Origin: Actinomycetota bacterium
Lineage (GTDB): Bacteria; Actinomycetota; Thermoleophilia; RBG-16-64-13
Direction of reading: 5' to 3'
Assembly: GCA_018830645.1 (NCBI GenBank)
Contig: JAHJSA010000013.1
Location: 62,001-126,000 of the forward strand
DNA: 64,000 nt
Shown here: one piece after another, positions 52,588 through 60,473 of the stretch
How positions within the stretch are numbered: position 1 is the first letter of the stretch
Layout of the letters: every line of letters begins with the position of its first letter
The notes under the pieces: generated by a model
What the model saw: the letters and a program-made list of their open reading frames with translations, nothing else
The model's database searches: none
Told to the model about the DNA's origin: nothing
Program-made: the position numbers and the translations under genes

Positions 52588-52859
52588 ATCTTGACGACAT
52601 CTTCGATCTGGTGAGCTATCGCATCCATCCAGAGCCCCACATCGTGGTGGATCACGACACCTGCGCTTCCTGCTCACACCGAGCCTGCACGTTCGCCTGC
52701 CCCGCTCGCTGCTACGAGTGGAACGAGGTGCGGGGTAGGGTGGACTTCGCCTACGAGTCGTGCCTGGAATGCGGCACGTGCCTTCTGGTGTGCGACCTGG
52801 GGGCGTTGGACTGGAACTACCCTGCGGGAGGGTACGGCGTGCGTTTCCGGGCGACGTAG
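52584..52859 (+). CDS. fixX: FixX-like ferredoxin
   Basis: The GTG at 52584 overlaps the FixC stop (GTGA) and gives 91 residues. It has Cys motifs CASCSHRACTFACPARC and CLECGTCLLVC; the spacing is that of FixX, where one 4Fe-4S cluster is retained, and the TFACPARCYEW text is typical. It forms the Fe-S part of the quinone reductase with the preceding flavoprotein. Confidence 0.9.
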   Translation: MNLDDIFDLVSYRIHPEPHIVVDHDTCASCSHRACTFACPARCYEWNEVRGRVDFAYESCLECGTCLLVCDLGALDWNYPAGGYGVRFRAT

Positions 52860-52931
52860 GAGGGTCATGAGGGGTTGCCGCCACAGTCGGCGCCGCGCGC
52901 CGATCGCGTCTTTCGCGAGTGAGGTGCTCTC

Positions 52932-54056
52932 ATGAGGATCCTCGTTCTGCTGGAGTGGGCGGATGATGTGCGCATCCCGCCGTGGAGAGATCCCCGCTCG
53001 GGCCGGGTGCGCCCCGAATGGCAGGTGCCCCGACTGGAGCCGGGCTGCGCGCGGGCACTCGACCTTGCGCTTGAGTTCAAGGCAGCCGCATCCGCCGCTG
53101 AGACCGATACGGCGTCCGACGCCCCCTCCGAATCTGCGGCCGGCCCCGCATCCGGCCCCGCGACCGACACCGCGGCTGATTCCACAACGGACGCTGTGCC
53201 GCGCGCGGCCACCCACGTGGGGGTCGTCGCGCTGACCATCGGCCCCGAGGAGGGCGACTCCCTCCTTCGTGAGGCCCTCGCTCGGGGCTGCGATGAGGTG
53301 GTCCGGGTCTGGTCCGCGGAGTGTTTGGGACTGCATGCCCCGGGCAAGGCGGTGGTCTTGGCGGCTGCGGCCCGCGCCCTGCGCTGCGACTTGGTCTTGG
53401 CCGGCACGTCGAGTCCTACGACAGCGTCCGCACGAGTGGGTGTGCTCGTCGCCGAACATCTGGACGTGCCGAGTGTCACCCAGGCGGTGGAGTTCGCCGC
53501 GACGGGCGAGCCCGCCGCGGCGGCCGATGCGGCGAACGGCAGCCAAGCGGGCACCCCGGGCACCGAGCCCGGCACCGACCCTGTCATACCGGCCGCCGCC
53601 GCCCGCCCCGCCACCGGCTCTGTTCGTGCGGTGAGGGGCCTGGCGGGGGGCTATCGTGAGGTGGTCGAGGTGTCGTTGCCGGCGGTGGTGACGGTGCTCC
53701 CCGGCGAACCGGCCGTGACCTCGGCCCCGCTTCCCGCGGTCCTTCGCGCGCATGCAACCGCGGTCCCCGTGTGGGATCTGGCCGAACTGGGTGTGCCCCT
53801 CGAGCAGGTGCGTCGGGCGGATTGCTCGCTGCGCCACCTGGGTGTGCGCGTCCCCCGGCCGGCCGTGCGGCGCGTGCCCGCCCCCGACCCCACCGACTCG
53901 GCTTTCCGACGCATCGGGGATCTCGTGCGCGGGACCGTTCAGCGACGGGAGGGGCGGGTGGCCAACGGATCTCCCGAAGTCCTGGCCGGCGAGTTGTTCC
54001 AGGCGCTCCGCGACGGAGGTTGGCTGGACCACCTGCGTCAGGAGGAGACGGAGTGA
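52932..54056 (+). CDS. etfB: Electron transfer flavoprotein beta subunit
   Basis: The ATG at 52932 gives 374 residues, over 100 more than usual. Core motifs of ETF beta are present: VALTIGPEEGDSLLREALARGCDEVVRVW, LVLAGTSSPTTASARVGVLVAEHL, and LPAVVTVLPGEPAVTSAPLP. The extra length comes from low-complexity Ala/Thr/Ser/Pro linkers near residues 50-95 and 195-225. Similar linkers occur in the alpha subunit. Its partner is encoded two genes upstream; the order alpha, FixC, FixX, beta is unusual. Its stop overlaps the mftF start. Confidence 0.85.
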   Translation: MRILVLLEWADDVRIPPWRDPRSGRVRPEWQVPRLEPGCARALDLALEFKAAASAAETDTASDAPSESAAGPASGPATDTAADSTTDAVPRAATHVGVVALTIGPEEGDSLLREALARGCDEVVRVWSAECLGLHAPGKAVVLAAAARALRCDLVLAGTSSPTTASARVGVLVAEHLDVPSVTQAVEFAATGEPAAAADAANGSQAGTPGTEPGTDPVIPAAAARPATGSVRAVRGLAGGYREVVEVSLPAVVTVLPGEPAVTSAPLPAVLRAHATAVPVWDLAELGVPLEQVRRADCSLRHLGVRVPRPAVRRVPAPDPTDSAFRRIGDLVRGTVQRREGRVANGSPEVLAGELFQALRDGGWLDHLRQEETE

Positions 54057-55744
54057 TCGAGCCCCGGGAAGCGCCGGTGGGAGCCTCCGCGGCTGAGGCC
54101 TCCCCGGCTGGAGCTTCCCCGACTGAGATCACCCCGGCGGGAGGGGGCACGATCCCGCTCTGTTACCGGCTCCGAGACGGGGTGCGCATCGAGGAGGTCG
54201 CCGCGGGGTGGAGGGCCGTATGCGAACTACCCTTGGCTGTCCTGCGCGTGAACGCCGCGGCTGCCAGGTTGTTGGAGCTGACCAGAGGAGGCTGCGCGGT
54301 GCCGGATCTCGCCGCCGCCCTCTCGGTCGATCAGGAGCGTATCCTCCGGCTGTGCGAACGGTTCCGGGGCCGGGGTCTGCTTGACGTGGGCCTCGTGCCG
54401 GCCGAGACCGTCGCCGGCCCGGCCCTCGGCGGTGTGGACGCGGGCGGTGTGGAAACAGGAGGTGTGGCCGACATCCCGGCCGCCCCACCTTCCGTCACGG
54501 CGATCGTGCCCACGAAGGACCGAGCCGGCGAACTCGACGACTGTCTCACCGCGCTCTTCGCGGTGGATTATCCCCGCGAGAGCCTCGAAGTGATCGTCGT
54601 GGACGACGGGTCCACCGACGGGACCGCGGAGGTGGTGAGCAGGCACCCGTGTGTGTATCTCGCCAACGACCGGAACCGCGGGCAGTCCTACTCCCGCAAC
54701 GCCGGGGCGCGCATCGCCTCGGGAGAGATACTGGCCTTCATCGACAGCGACTGCGTGCCCTCTGTGGAGTGGCTGCGCGACCTCGTACCCTTCTTCTCTT
54801 GGTCGAAGGTAGTGGCGGTGGGCGGCTTCGTCGCGGGCTACCACACCGACTCACGGCTCGATCGGTACGAGCAGGTCGCTTCTTCCCTCAACATGGGGGA
54901 TCGCATGGTACTCATGACCGACGACCGATCCATGTCGTACGTACCTACGTGCAACCTGCTCGTTCGGAGGGATGTCTATCGTGCCGTGGGCGGGCTTCGG
55001 GAGGAGATGCGCGTGGGTGAGGATGTCGATCTGTGCTGGCGACTGCGGGGGGCCGGATGGAACCTGGTCTACTCGCCCACCGGCACAGTGTGGCATCGGC
55101 ATCGCAACCGACTCAGCGAGATGCTCCGCCGGCGCGCGACGTACGGCACGTCAGAGGCACTGCTTCATGGGCTCCATCCCGAGAAGCGCAAGACGATGCC
55201 CGTTCGCCTTCTCCCGTCTTTGTCTTCGGGACTCATCGCCGCCGCGGTGGTGGGGCTCGAACCGCGGTTGCTCCCTCTCGCCTTAGTGCCGCTGGCCGCA
55301 GACGGGGTGCGGGCCACGGTCCGTCTAGCGCGGGAAGACGCGGGGGTCCGTGTGAGCCGGGTGTGGTTCTCGGTGGTCAGGGGCCACCTGTCGTTCCTCT
55401 ACTCCGTGGCATTCCACCTGGTCCGCTACTACCTACTTGTGTTGGTCGCGGCCGGGTTGGTCTTCCCCGGTCTCTGGTTTCTCGCGACGGCCGCGCTACT
55501 CTACGTGGTGGTGGTCGACTTCGCGGCGAAGCGGCCGCGTCTGGCCCTTCCCGTCTTCCTGTGGTTCTCTCTGGCGGAGCATGCGGCATACCAGGTCGGG
55601 GTGATCGCCGGGTGCGTGCGCACGGGTTCCTTCCGCTCCTACCTGCTTCGGTTCACCCGCACCGCTACCCCGGAGCCGGCGGATCGTACCCCCAGATCCG
55701 CGCTTCCCCCGATCTCTCTTCGGAAGGCGCACCCCGGCTCCTAG
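54053..55744 (+). CDS. mftF: Mycofactocin glycosyltransferase MftF
   Basis: The GTG at 54053 overlaps the ETF beta stop and gives 563 residues. A PqqD/MftB-like N-terminal domain (YRLRDGVRIEEVAAGWRAV, LPLAVLRVNAAAARLLELT) is followed by a GT2 domain (VTAIVPTKDRAGELDDCLTA, VIVVDDGSTDGTAEVV, the metal-binding DSD in AFIDSDCVPS) and three membrane stretches near the C terminus (for example YYLLVLVAAGLVFPGLWFLA). MftF adds the oligoglucan chain to the matured cofactor. It is the last gene of the operon, and a hairpin follows. Confidence 0.9.
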   Translation: MIEPREAPVGASAAEASPAGASPTEITPAGGGTIPLCYRLRDGVRIEEVAAGWRAVCELPLAVLRVNAAAARLLELTRGGCAVPDLAAALSVDQERILRLCERFRGRGLLDVGLVPAETVAGPALGGVDAGGVETGGVADIPAAPPSVTAIVPTKDRAGELDDCLTALFAVDYPRESLEVIVVDDGSTDGTAEVVSRHPCVYLANDRNRGQSYSRNAGARIASGEILAFIDSDCVPSVEWLRDLVPFFSWSKVVAVGGFVAGYHTDSRLDRYEQVASSLNMGDRMVLMTDDRSMSYVPTCNLLVRRDVYRAVGGLREEMRVGEDVDLCWRLRGAGWNLVYSPTGTVWHRHRNRLSEMLRRRATYGTSEALLHGLHPEKRKTMPVRLLPSLSSGLIAAAVVGLEPRLLPLALVPLAADGVRATVRLAREDAGVRVSRVWFSVVRGHLSFLYSVAFHLVRYYLLVLVAAGLVFPGLWFLATAALLYVVVVDFAAKRPRLALPVFLWFSLAEHAAYQVGVIAGCVRTGSFRSYLLRFTRTATPEPADRTPRSALPPISLRKAHPGS

Positions 55745-55748
55745 CCCG

Positions 55749-55769
55749 CACCCCCGCGTTGCGGGGGTG
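55749..55769 (+). terminator. Hairpin after mftF
   Basis: CACCCCCGC (55749-55757) pairs with GCGGGGGTG (55761-55769) around a GTT loop, five bases after the mftF stop. It probably ends the mycofactocin message and faces the convergent GntR gene. Confidence 0.65.
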
Positions 55770-55824
55770 TCGCGCGAGCGCGGCCGCAGTGTCACGCGCC
55801 GCGTGGCGTCGAACTCGGTGGGGG

Positions 55825-56541
55825 TTACCCCTCCTGCTCCTGGCGGGCCTGGGCTATGCGCACCTCCATGTTCTGCAGATGTCGAGCCATCTCTTGAGCC
55901 GCGCCGGCGGGGTCGTGCGCGGTGATGCGGTCGCAGATGCGCTCGTGGTCATCAAGGATCTCTTGGAGGGCGCCTTCCTGGGCGATCAGTTCGTTGGTCT
56001 CCTTCTTCATGGAGGTGCGCACGGAGGTGATGATGTCGACGAACACCTCGTTCTTGGCGGCCTCGGCGATACGTAGATGGAAGCCCACGTCCTGCTCGAT
56101 GAAGCGTGCCGGCACACCCATCACGCTTCGCATGCGTTCCAGCTCCTCCCACAGCACTGCTATCTCGTCGTCCTCCGCCCGCGCGGATGCCAGCTCGGCG
56201 GCCCTTGTCTCGATGAGCTTCCGTGCCTCCATCAGCTGCTCCCAGCCGGTGGTGGCCATGCCGAAAGGAGTGGTTGCGGCGAACGAATCGGCGGGATCGG
56301 GCGGCTTCACGAAGGTGCCGCCGTTGTAGCCACGTTTCACGTACAGGAAGCCGGTGAGCTCGAGTACTTTCAAAGCCTCCCGGATGGCGGAGCGACCCAC
56401 GTTGAACTGCTTCGCGAGCTCTGTCTCGCTGGGCAGCTTCTGGTTCGGAAGCAAATTGCCCAGCAGGATCTCACGCTGGATGCTGTTTGCCACTTTCTCG
56501 AAGAAGCGCTCATTCTTGAGCGCTTTGAACATCTTCGCCAT
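55825..56541 (-). CDS. GntR-family transcriptional regulator, FCD subfamily
   Basis: The 238-residue protein has the GntR winged helix near residues 15-80 (NLLPNQKLPSETELAKQFNV and GRSAIREALKVLELTGFLYV), then an FCD ligand domain with the metal-binding residues typical of this group (ERMRSVMGVPARFIEQDVGFH and DIITSVRTSMKKETNELIA, and later DDHERICDRI). FCD regulators respond to organic acids or sugar acids. Its promoter contains a CAGACGTCAG box, suggesting autoregulation, and similar boxes lie at three other promoters in the window. Confidence 0.87.
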   Translation of the reverse strand: MAKMFKALKNERFFEKVANSIQREILLGNLLPNQKLPSETELAKQFNVGRSAIREALKVLELTGFLYVKRGYNGGTFVKPPDPADSFAATTPFGMATTGWEQLMEARKLIETRAAELASARAEDDEIAVLWEELERMRSVMGVPARFIEQDVGFHLRIAEAAKNEVFVDIITSVRTSMKKETNELIAQEGALQEILDDHERICDRITAHDPAGAAQEMARHLQNMEVRIAQARQEQEG

Positions 56542-56677
56542 CGATGGTCACCTGCGCCTTTCGCGCGGTCGCGAGCGTTCCGATGGGACCCCCCAGTGAA
56601 GCTGGACGGGGAGGCTGTCGCTCACGTTTCGCGAGGTCGTTGACAGCTGACGTCCAAGCCGCCTATCATCCTATCCT

Positions 56678-56687
56678 CAGACGTCAG
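56678..56687. promoter_or_regulatory. CAGACGTCAG operator box at the gntR promoter
   Basis: On the minus strand the box lies between TTGACT and TAGGAT (18-base spacing), so it would block transcription of the regulator gene itself. The final G replaces the perfect palindrome's TG ending. Confidence 0.5.
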
Positions 56688-56764
56688 ATGCAGTCAACGT
56701 GCCGGCGACGGGATCGTCCTCGAGGGGATGGGCGGTATGCCGACCGCATAGGACGTCCTTCGGG

Positions 56765-56814
56765 TTGACACGCAGTGTAGTGGCCGCTTATCATCCCTGT
56801 TGTCAGACATTAGA
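56765..56814 (+). promoter_or_regulatory. Promoter and operator of the ligase/POR operon
   Basis: TTGACA (56765-56770) and TTATCA (56788-56793) are 17 bases apart, a near-ideal promoter. The box TGTCAGACATTAGAC (56801-56814 region) covers the predicted transcription start; it is a weaker match to CAGACGTCTG. Confidence 0.55.
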
Positions 56815-56853
56815 CTTCGCCATGCTCACGGACATTCGGGAGGGGGAGAAGCC

Positions 56854-58188
56854 TTGGGGGAAGATTTCCTGAACCGTGGGATGGAGACGATGACTCCGTC
56901 GGAGTTGGTCGCCGTCCAGGAATCCAAGCTGCGGAAGCAGGTGGAGTACGTCTGCGAAGGTTCACCCTTCTACCAGAGGAAGTTCGCCGAGGCCGGACTG
57001 ACCGCGGCCGACGTGGCGACGCTCGAGGGGCTGGCTCGTCTGCCCTTCACGACCAAGGAGGAGCTGCGCGACAGCCAGCTGGCCGATCCACCTCTCGGCA
57101 ACCACGCGGTCGCTCCGATGAGAGAAGTCATCCGGATCCACTCCTCCACCGGCACCACGGGTCGTCCGAGCTACGTGGGCATCACCCACCACGACGCGTT
57201 GGTCTGGAGAGACCTGACCACCCGTTCGCTGTACACCCAGGGAGTGCGCAAGGAGGACATCGTCATCCACGCGGTGGGATTGACCATGTTCGTGGGGGGG
57301 CTGCCCGTCAAGGACGCTACGGAGCACCTTGGGGCAACCCTGGTGCCTATCGGGACAGGCGCGTCTGAGAAGGTGGTGATGGCGCTCCGGTCGCTGCACG
57401 CCAGTGTGCTGCACTGCACCCCCTCCTACGCCGTCTACTTGGCTGAGTATGTGCGTTCCCACTACGGCATGGATCCGAAGGAGCTGGGACTCGAGCGCAT
57501 CATCAGCGGAGCCGAGCCGGGGGCCGGCATTCCCGCTGTTCGCAAGCGCATAGAGAATGACTGGGGAGTCAGACTGACCGAGGGCCTGGGCAACGCCGAC
57601 ATGGCCCCCATCATCTTCGGCGAATGCCCCGAGCAACGCGGCATGCACTTCAACGCCCAGGAGTACATCATCCCCGAGATCATCGATCCGGATTCGGGCG
57701 AACGGCTGGGGATCGAGGAGGGCGTATCGGGGGAGTTGGTCTACACGGCGATCGATCGCGAGTGCTGTCCCCTCCTGCGTTTTCGCACTCGCGACCGGGT
57801 GGTCGTCACGGCCACGTCCTGCGGCTGTGGTCGCACCAGCTTCCAACTGCGCTGTGTGGGCCGCACCGATGACATGCTCATCGTCCTCGGAGTGAACGTG
57901 TTCCCCACCGCGGTCAAGGACATCGTGGCCTCCCTGGTGCCGGAGACCACTGGGGAGATGCAGATCGCCCTCGAGAAGCCGGGGCCGGGGGTGGCCCCGC
58001 CCATGAGGATCATGGTCGAATACGGCGCGGACGTGAGCGACCTGCCGTCGCTGAAGTCCAGACTCGAGGGGCTGCTCAAGGACAGGCTCTCGATTCCAAG
58101 CAAAGTGGAACTGGTGCCCCCCGAGACGCTCCCGCGCTACGACATGAAGGGGCAGCTCGTGCGTAAGCTCTACGAGGAAGCCCGCTAG
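56854..58188 (+). CDS. Phenylacetate-CoA ligase-like AMP-forming enzyme
   Basis: The TTG at 56854, preceded by GGGAGGGGGAG, gives 444 residues and starts with EDFLNRGMETMTPSEL, the usual PaaK N terminus. The nucleotide-binding motif SSTGTTGRPSYVG, the adenylate motif ISGAEPGAG and the C-terminal Lys region (LPRYDMKGQLVRK) are present. PaaK-like enzymes activate aryl acids, but some members activate other acids. The following 2-oxoacid:ferredoxin oxidoreductase genes suggest catabolism of an aromatic or 2-oxo acid. It is probably under the GntR-type operator. Confidence 0.82.
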   Translation: MGEDFLNRGMETMTPSELVAVQESKLRKQVEYVCEGSPFYQRKFAEAGLTAADVATLEGLARLPFTTKEELRDSQLADPPLGNHAVAPMREVIRIHSSTGTTGRPSYVGITHHDALVWRDLTTRSLYTQGVRKEDIVIHAVGLTMFVGGLPVKDATEHLGATLVPIGTGASEKVVMALRSLHASVLHCTPSYAVYLAEYVRSHYGMDPKELGLERIISGAEPGAGIPAVRKRIENDWGVRLTEGLGNADMAPIIFGECPEQRGMHFNAQEYIIPEIIDPDSGERLGIEEGVSGELVYTAIDRECCPLLRFRTRDRVVVTATSCGCGRTSFQLRCVGRTDDMLIVLGVNVFPTAVKDIVASLVPETTGEMQIALEKPGPGVAPPMRIMVEYGADVSDLPSLKSRLEGLLKDRLSIPSKVELVPPETLPRYDMKGQLVRKLYEEAR

Positions 58189-58425
58189 GATCATTACCGA
58201 AGCGGCCGCCCGTACACCGAGTTCGAACAAGTGTGGTCACAGAAGCGGCCGACCGATGAGATAATCTTGAGATACGGCGACCGGCCCGATTCGTGAGCGA
58301 GGGCCGAAGGGGGAGCCCCGTGCTCGACGTCATTGCAGGCCGCCAACTCGTGCGGAGGTGCATCGAAGGTAGGCCTATCGATCGGTCGCCCGTCGTGCTG
58401 CACCTCGGTCTGACGTTGTAGCACT

Positions 58426-59586
58426 GTGACCGTCACCACCGAGACCCGCATGCTCCTCACCGGCAACCACGCCGTCGCCTACGCCGTGATGCTGGCGCGG
58501 CCGGCTGTGGTGCCGGTGTACCCGATCACCCCGCAGACGCCCATCCTCGAGAAGATCAGCGATCTGCAGCTGGCCGGTGAGTTCGAGGTGGACCTCATGA
58601 CCGCCGAGTCCGAGCACTCGGCCATGACAGCCTGCATCACCGCCTCGCTCACGGGCGCCAGGGTGTTCACCGCCACCGCCTCCCAAGGTCTCCTGCTCAT
58701 GCACGAGATGCTGCACTTCGCCTCCGGGGCGCGCACGCCCATCGTCATGATGAACGTGAACCGCACGGTCAGCTCGCCCTGGGGGTTCTGGCCCGATCAG
58801 ACCGACAGCCTCTCGCAGCGGGACACCGGCTGGATCCAGTACTACACCGAGAGCGCGCAGGAGTCTCTCGACACGGTGATCCAGGCCTACCGGGTGGCCG
58901 AGCAGGTGATGTTGCCCACCATGGTGGTGCACGAGGCCTTCTACATCTCACACTCGCTGGAGCCGGTGATCGTACCGGCGCAGGCCGCGGTCGATGCCTA
59001 TCTTCCGCCGTTCGATCCCGCCATCCGGCTCGATCCGGATATCGGCCGGTCGTGGGGCAACCCGGTGAACCAGGAACTCTATTATCGTTTCCGCGAGGCG
59101 GTGGGCGGGTCGATGGACACCGTGCCGGCGCTTGCCGTGGAAGCCGACGCGGAGTACGGCCGCGCCTTCGGGCGCAGCTACGGCATCGTGGAGCGCTACC
59201 GCATGGAGGAGGCCGAGATCGCGATCGTGGCTTTCGGTGCGATGGCCGGGACGGCCCGGGTCGCGGTGGACGCTCTCCGTGCGGCCGGCGTGGCCGCGGG
59301 GTTGGTGAAGCTGAGGTTGTTCCGGCCCTTCCCGATCGAGGCCATGCGCGAGGCGGTGACCGGGGTGCCGAAGTTGGTAGTGATCGAGCGGAACTTCTCC
59401 CCAGGCGCGGGTGGCATCCTTCACCAGGAGCTGAAAGCCGCCCTGTGCGGCATGGACGGCCTGCCCAAGGTGCACGGCTACATGGCCGGCGTGGGCGGGG
59501 TGAACGTCTCACCCAAGCGGATCGAGGAGCTGACGCGCGAGGCTTTGGCCGAGGAGCCCGTTCCACAATCGGTGTGGCGTCGATGA
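58426..59586 (+). CDS. 2-oxoacid:ferredoxin oxidoreductase alpha subunit
   Basis: The GTG at 58426 gives 386 residues. It carries the PorA-type domain (MLLTGNHAVAYAVMLARPAVV, VYPITPQTPI) with the YPITPxT motif, and ends with a PFOR-II domain. Its stop overlaps the beta subunit start (ATGA). In this family the enzyme turns a 2-oxoacid plus CoA into an acyl-CoA, reducing ferredoxin. No gamma subunit is encoded nearby. The gap 58189-58425 shows no clear gene or operator. Confidence 0.85.
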   Translation: MTVTTETRMLLTGNHAVAYAVMLARPAVVPVYPITPQTPILEKISDLQLAGEFEVDLMTAESEHSAMTACITASLTGARVFTATASQGLLLMHEMLHFASGARTPIVMMNVNRTVSSPWGFWPDQTDSLSQRDTGWIQYYTESAQESLDTVIQAYRVAEQVMLPTMVVHEAFYISHSLEPVIVPAQAAVDAYLPPFDPAIRLDPDIGRSWGNPVNQELYYRFREAVGGSMDTVPALAVEADAEYGRAFGRSYGIVERYRMEEAEIAIVAFGAMAGTARVAVDALRAAGVAAGLVKLRLFRPFPIEAMREAVTGVPKLVVIERNFSPGAGGILHQELKAALCGMDGLPKVHGYMAGVGGVNVSPKRIEELTREALAEEPVPQSVWRR

Positions 59587-60470
59587 GAACCAACTACGAG
59601 ATCGATGAGGCCGGCGTCTTCCTCTCGGGGCATCACGCCTGTGCGGGCTGTGGCGAGGCGCTCGCGGTGCGCTACGTCATCAACACGATGGGGTCACGCA
59701 CCATCGCCGTCGTACCTCCCTCGTGCATCGCCATCATCGCCGGTCTGCAGCCCAACAGTTCCATGCACGTGCCCATCGTGCACGGAACCTTGGAGTCCAG
59801 CGCCGCCGCGGCCGCCGGCATCAAGCGGGCGCTCGTGAGCCAGGGGAAGGACGGCGTGAACGTGTTGGTGATGGCCGGCGACGGCGGCACCTACGACATC
59901 GGCTTCCAGGCGCTGTCCGGCGCGGCCGAGCGCAACGAAGACATGGTGTACGTGTGCATGGACAACGAGGGCTACATGAACACCGGCGCCCAGAAGTCCG
60001 GTTCGACGCCACACTTGGCCTCGACGGCCTCCACCCCAGGGGGCAAGCTCACCGGGAAGAAGAACATCGCCGAGATCATGGCGGCTCACCGCATCCCCTA
60101 CGTGGCTACCGCCACCGTAGGCTACCCCGACGACTTGGCGCGCAAGGTGGCCAAAGCGCGTGACATGAAGGGCATGCGCTTCATCGTGGTGCTCACGCCG
60201 TGTATCGACGGATGGGGACTGCCCGAGAATGCGGCGGTGGGTATCTCGCGCTTGGCGGTGGAGACGGGGGTCTTCCCTCTGATCGAGGTCGAGGACGGCG
60301 TGCGCTACACGATCAACCACGGCTCCAAGGGCGTGCCCGTGGAACGATACTTCGAGGGGCAGAAGCGGTTCCGCCACCTGAGCCCCGAGCAGATCGCCCA
60401 ACTCCAAGCCGAGGTGGATGAAGGTTGGAGTCTGCTCCAGTCCCGCGTCGAGTGCGGGCCGACCGGCTAG
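59583..60470 (+). CDS. 2-oxoacid:ferredoxin oxidoreductase beta subunit
   Basis: The 295-residue protein starts in an ATGA overlap. It has Cys residues of a 4Fe-4S cluster (HHACAGCGEAL, then VVPPSC and VLTPC), the thiamine diphosphate motif GDGGTYDIGFQALSGAAERN and VCMDNEGYMNTGAQKS. These are the PorB/VorB-type features. The substrate is not predictable; the ligase upstream favours an aryl 2-oxoacid or a branched-chain acid. It ends three bases before the convergent E2 gene stop. Confidence 0.88.
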   Translation: MRTNYEIDEAGVFLSGHHACAGCGEALAVRYVINTMGSRTIAVVPPSCIAIIAGLQPNSSMHVPIVHGTLESSAAAAAGIKRALVSQGKDGVNVLVMAGDGGTYDIGFQALSGAAERNEDMVYVCMDNEGYMNTGAQKSGSTPHLASTASTPGGKLTGKKNIAEIMAAHRIPYVATATVGYPDDLARKVAKARDMKGMRFIVVLTPCIDGWGLPENAAVGISRLAVETGVFPLIEVEDGVRYTINHGSKGVPVERYFEGQKRFRHLSPEQIAQLQAEVDEGWSLLQSRVECGPTG

Positions 60471-60473
60471 GTT

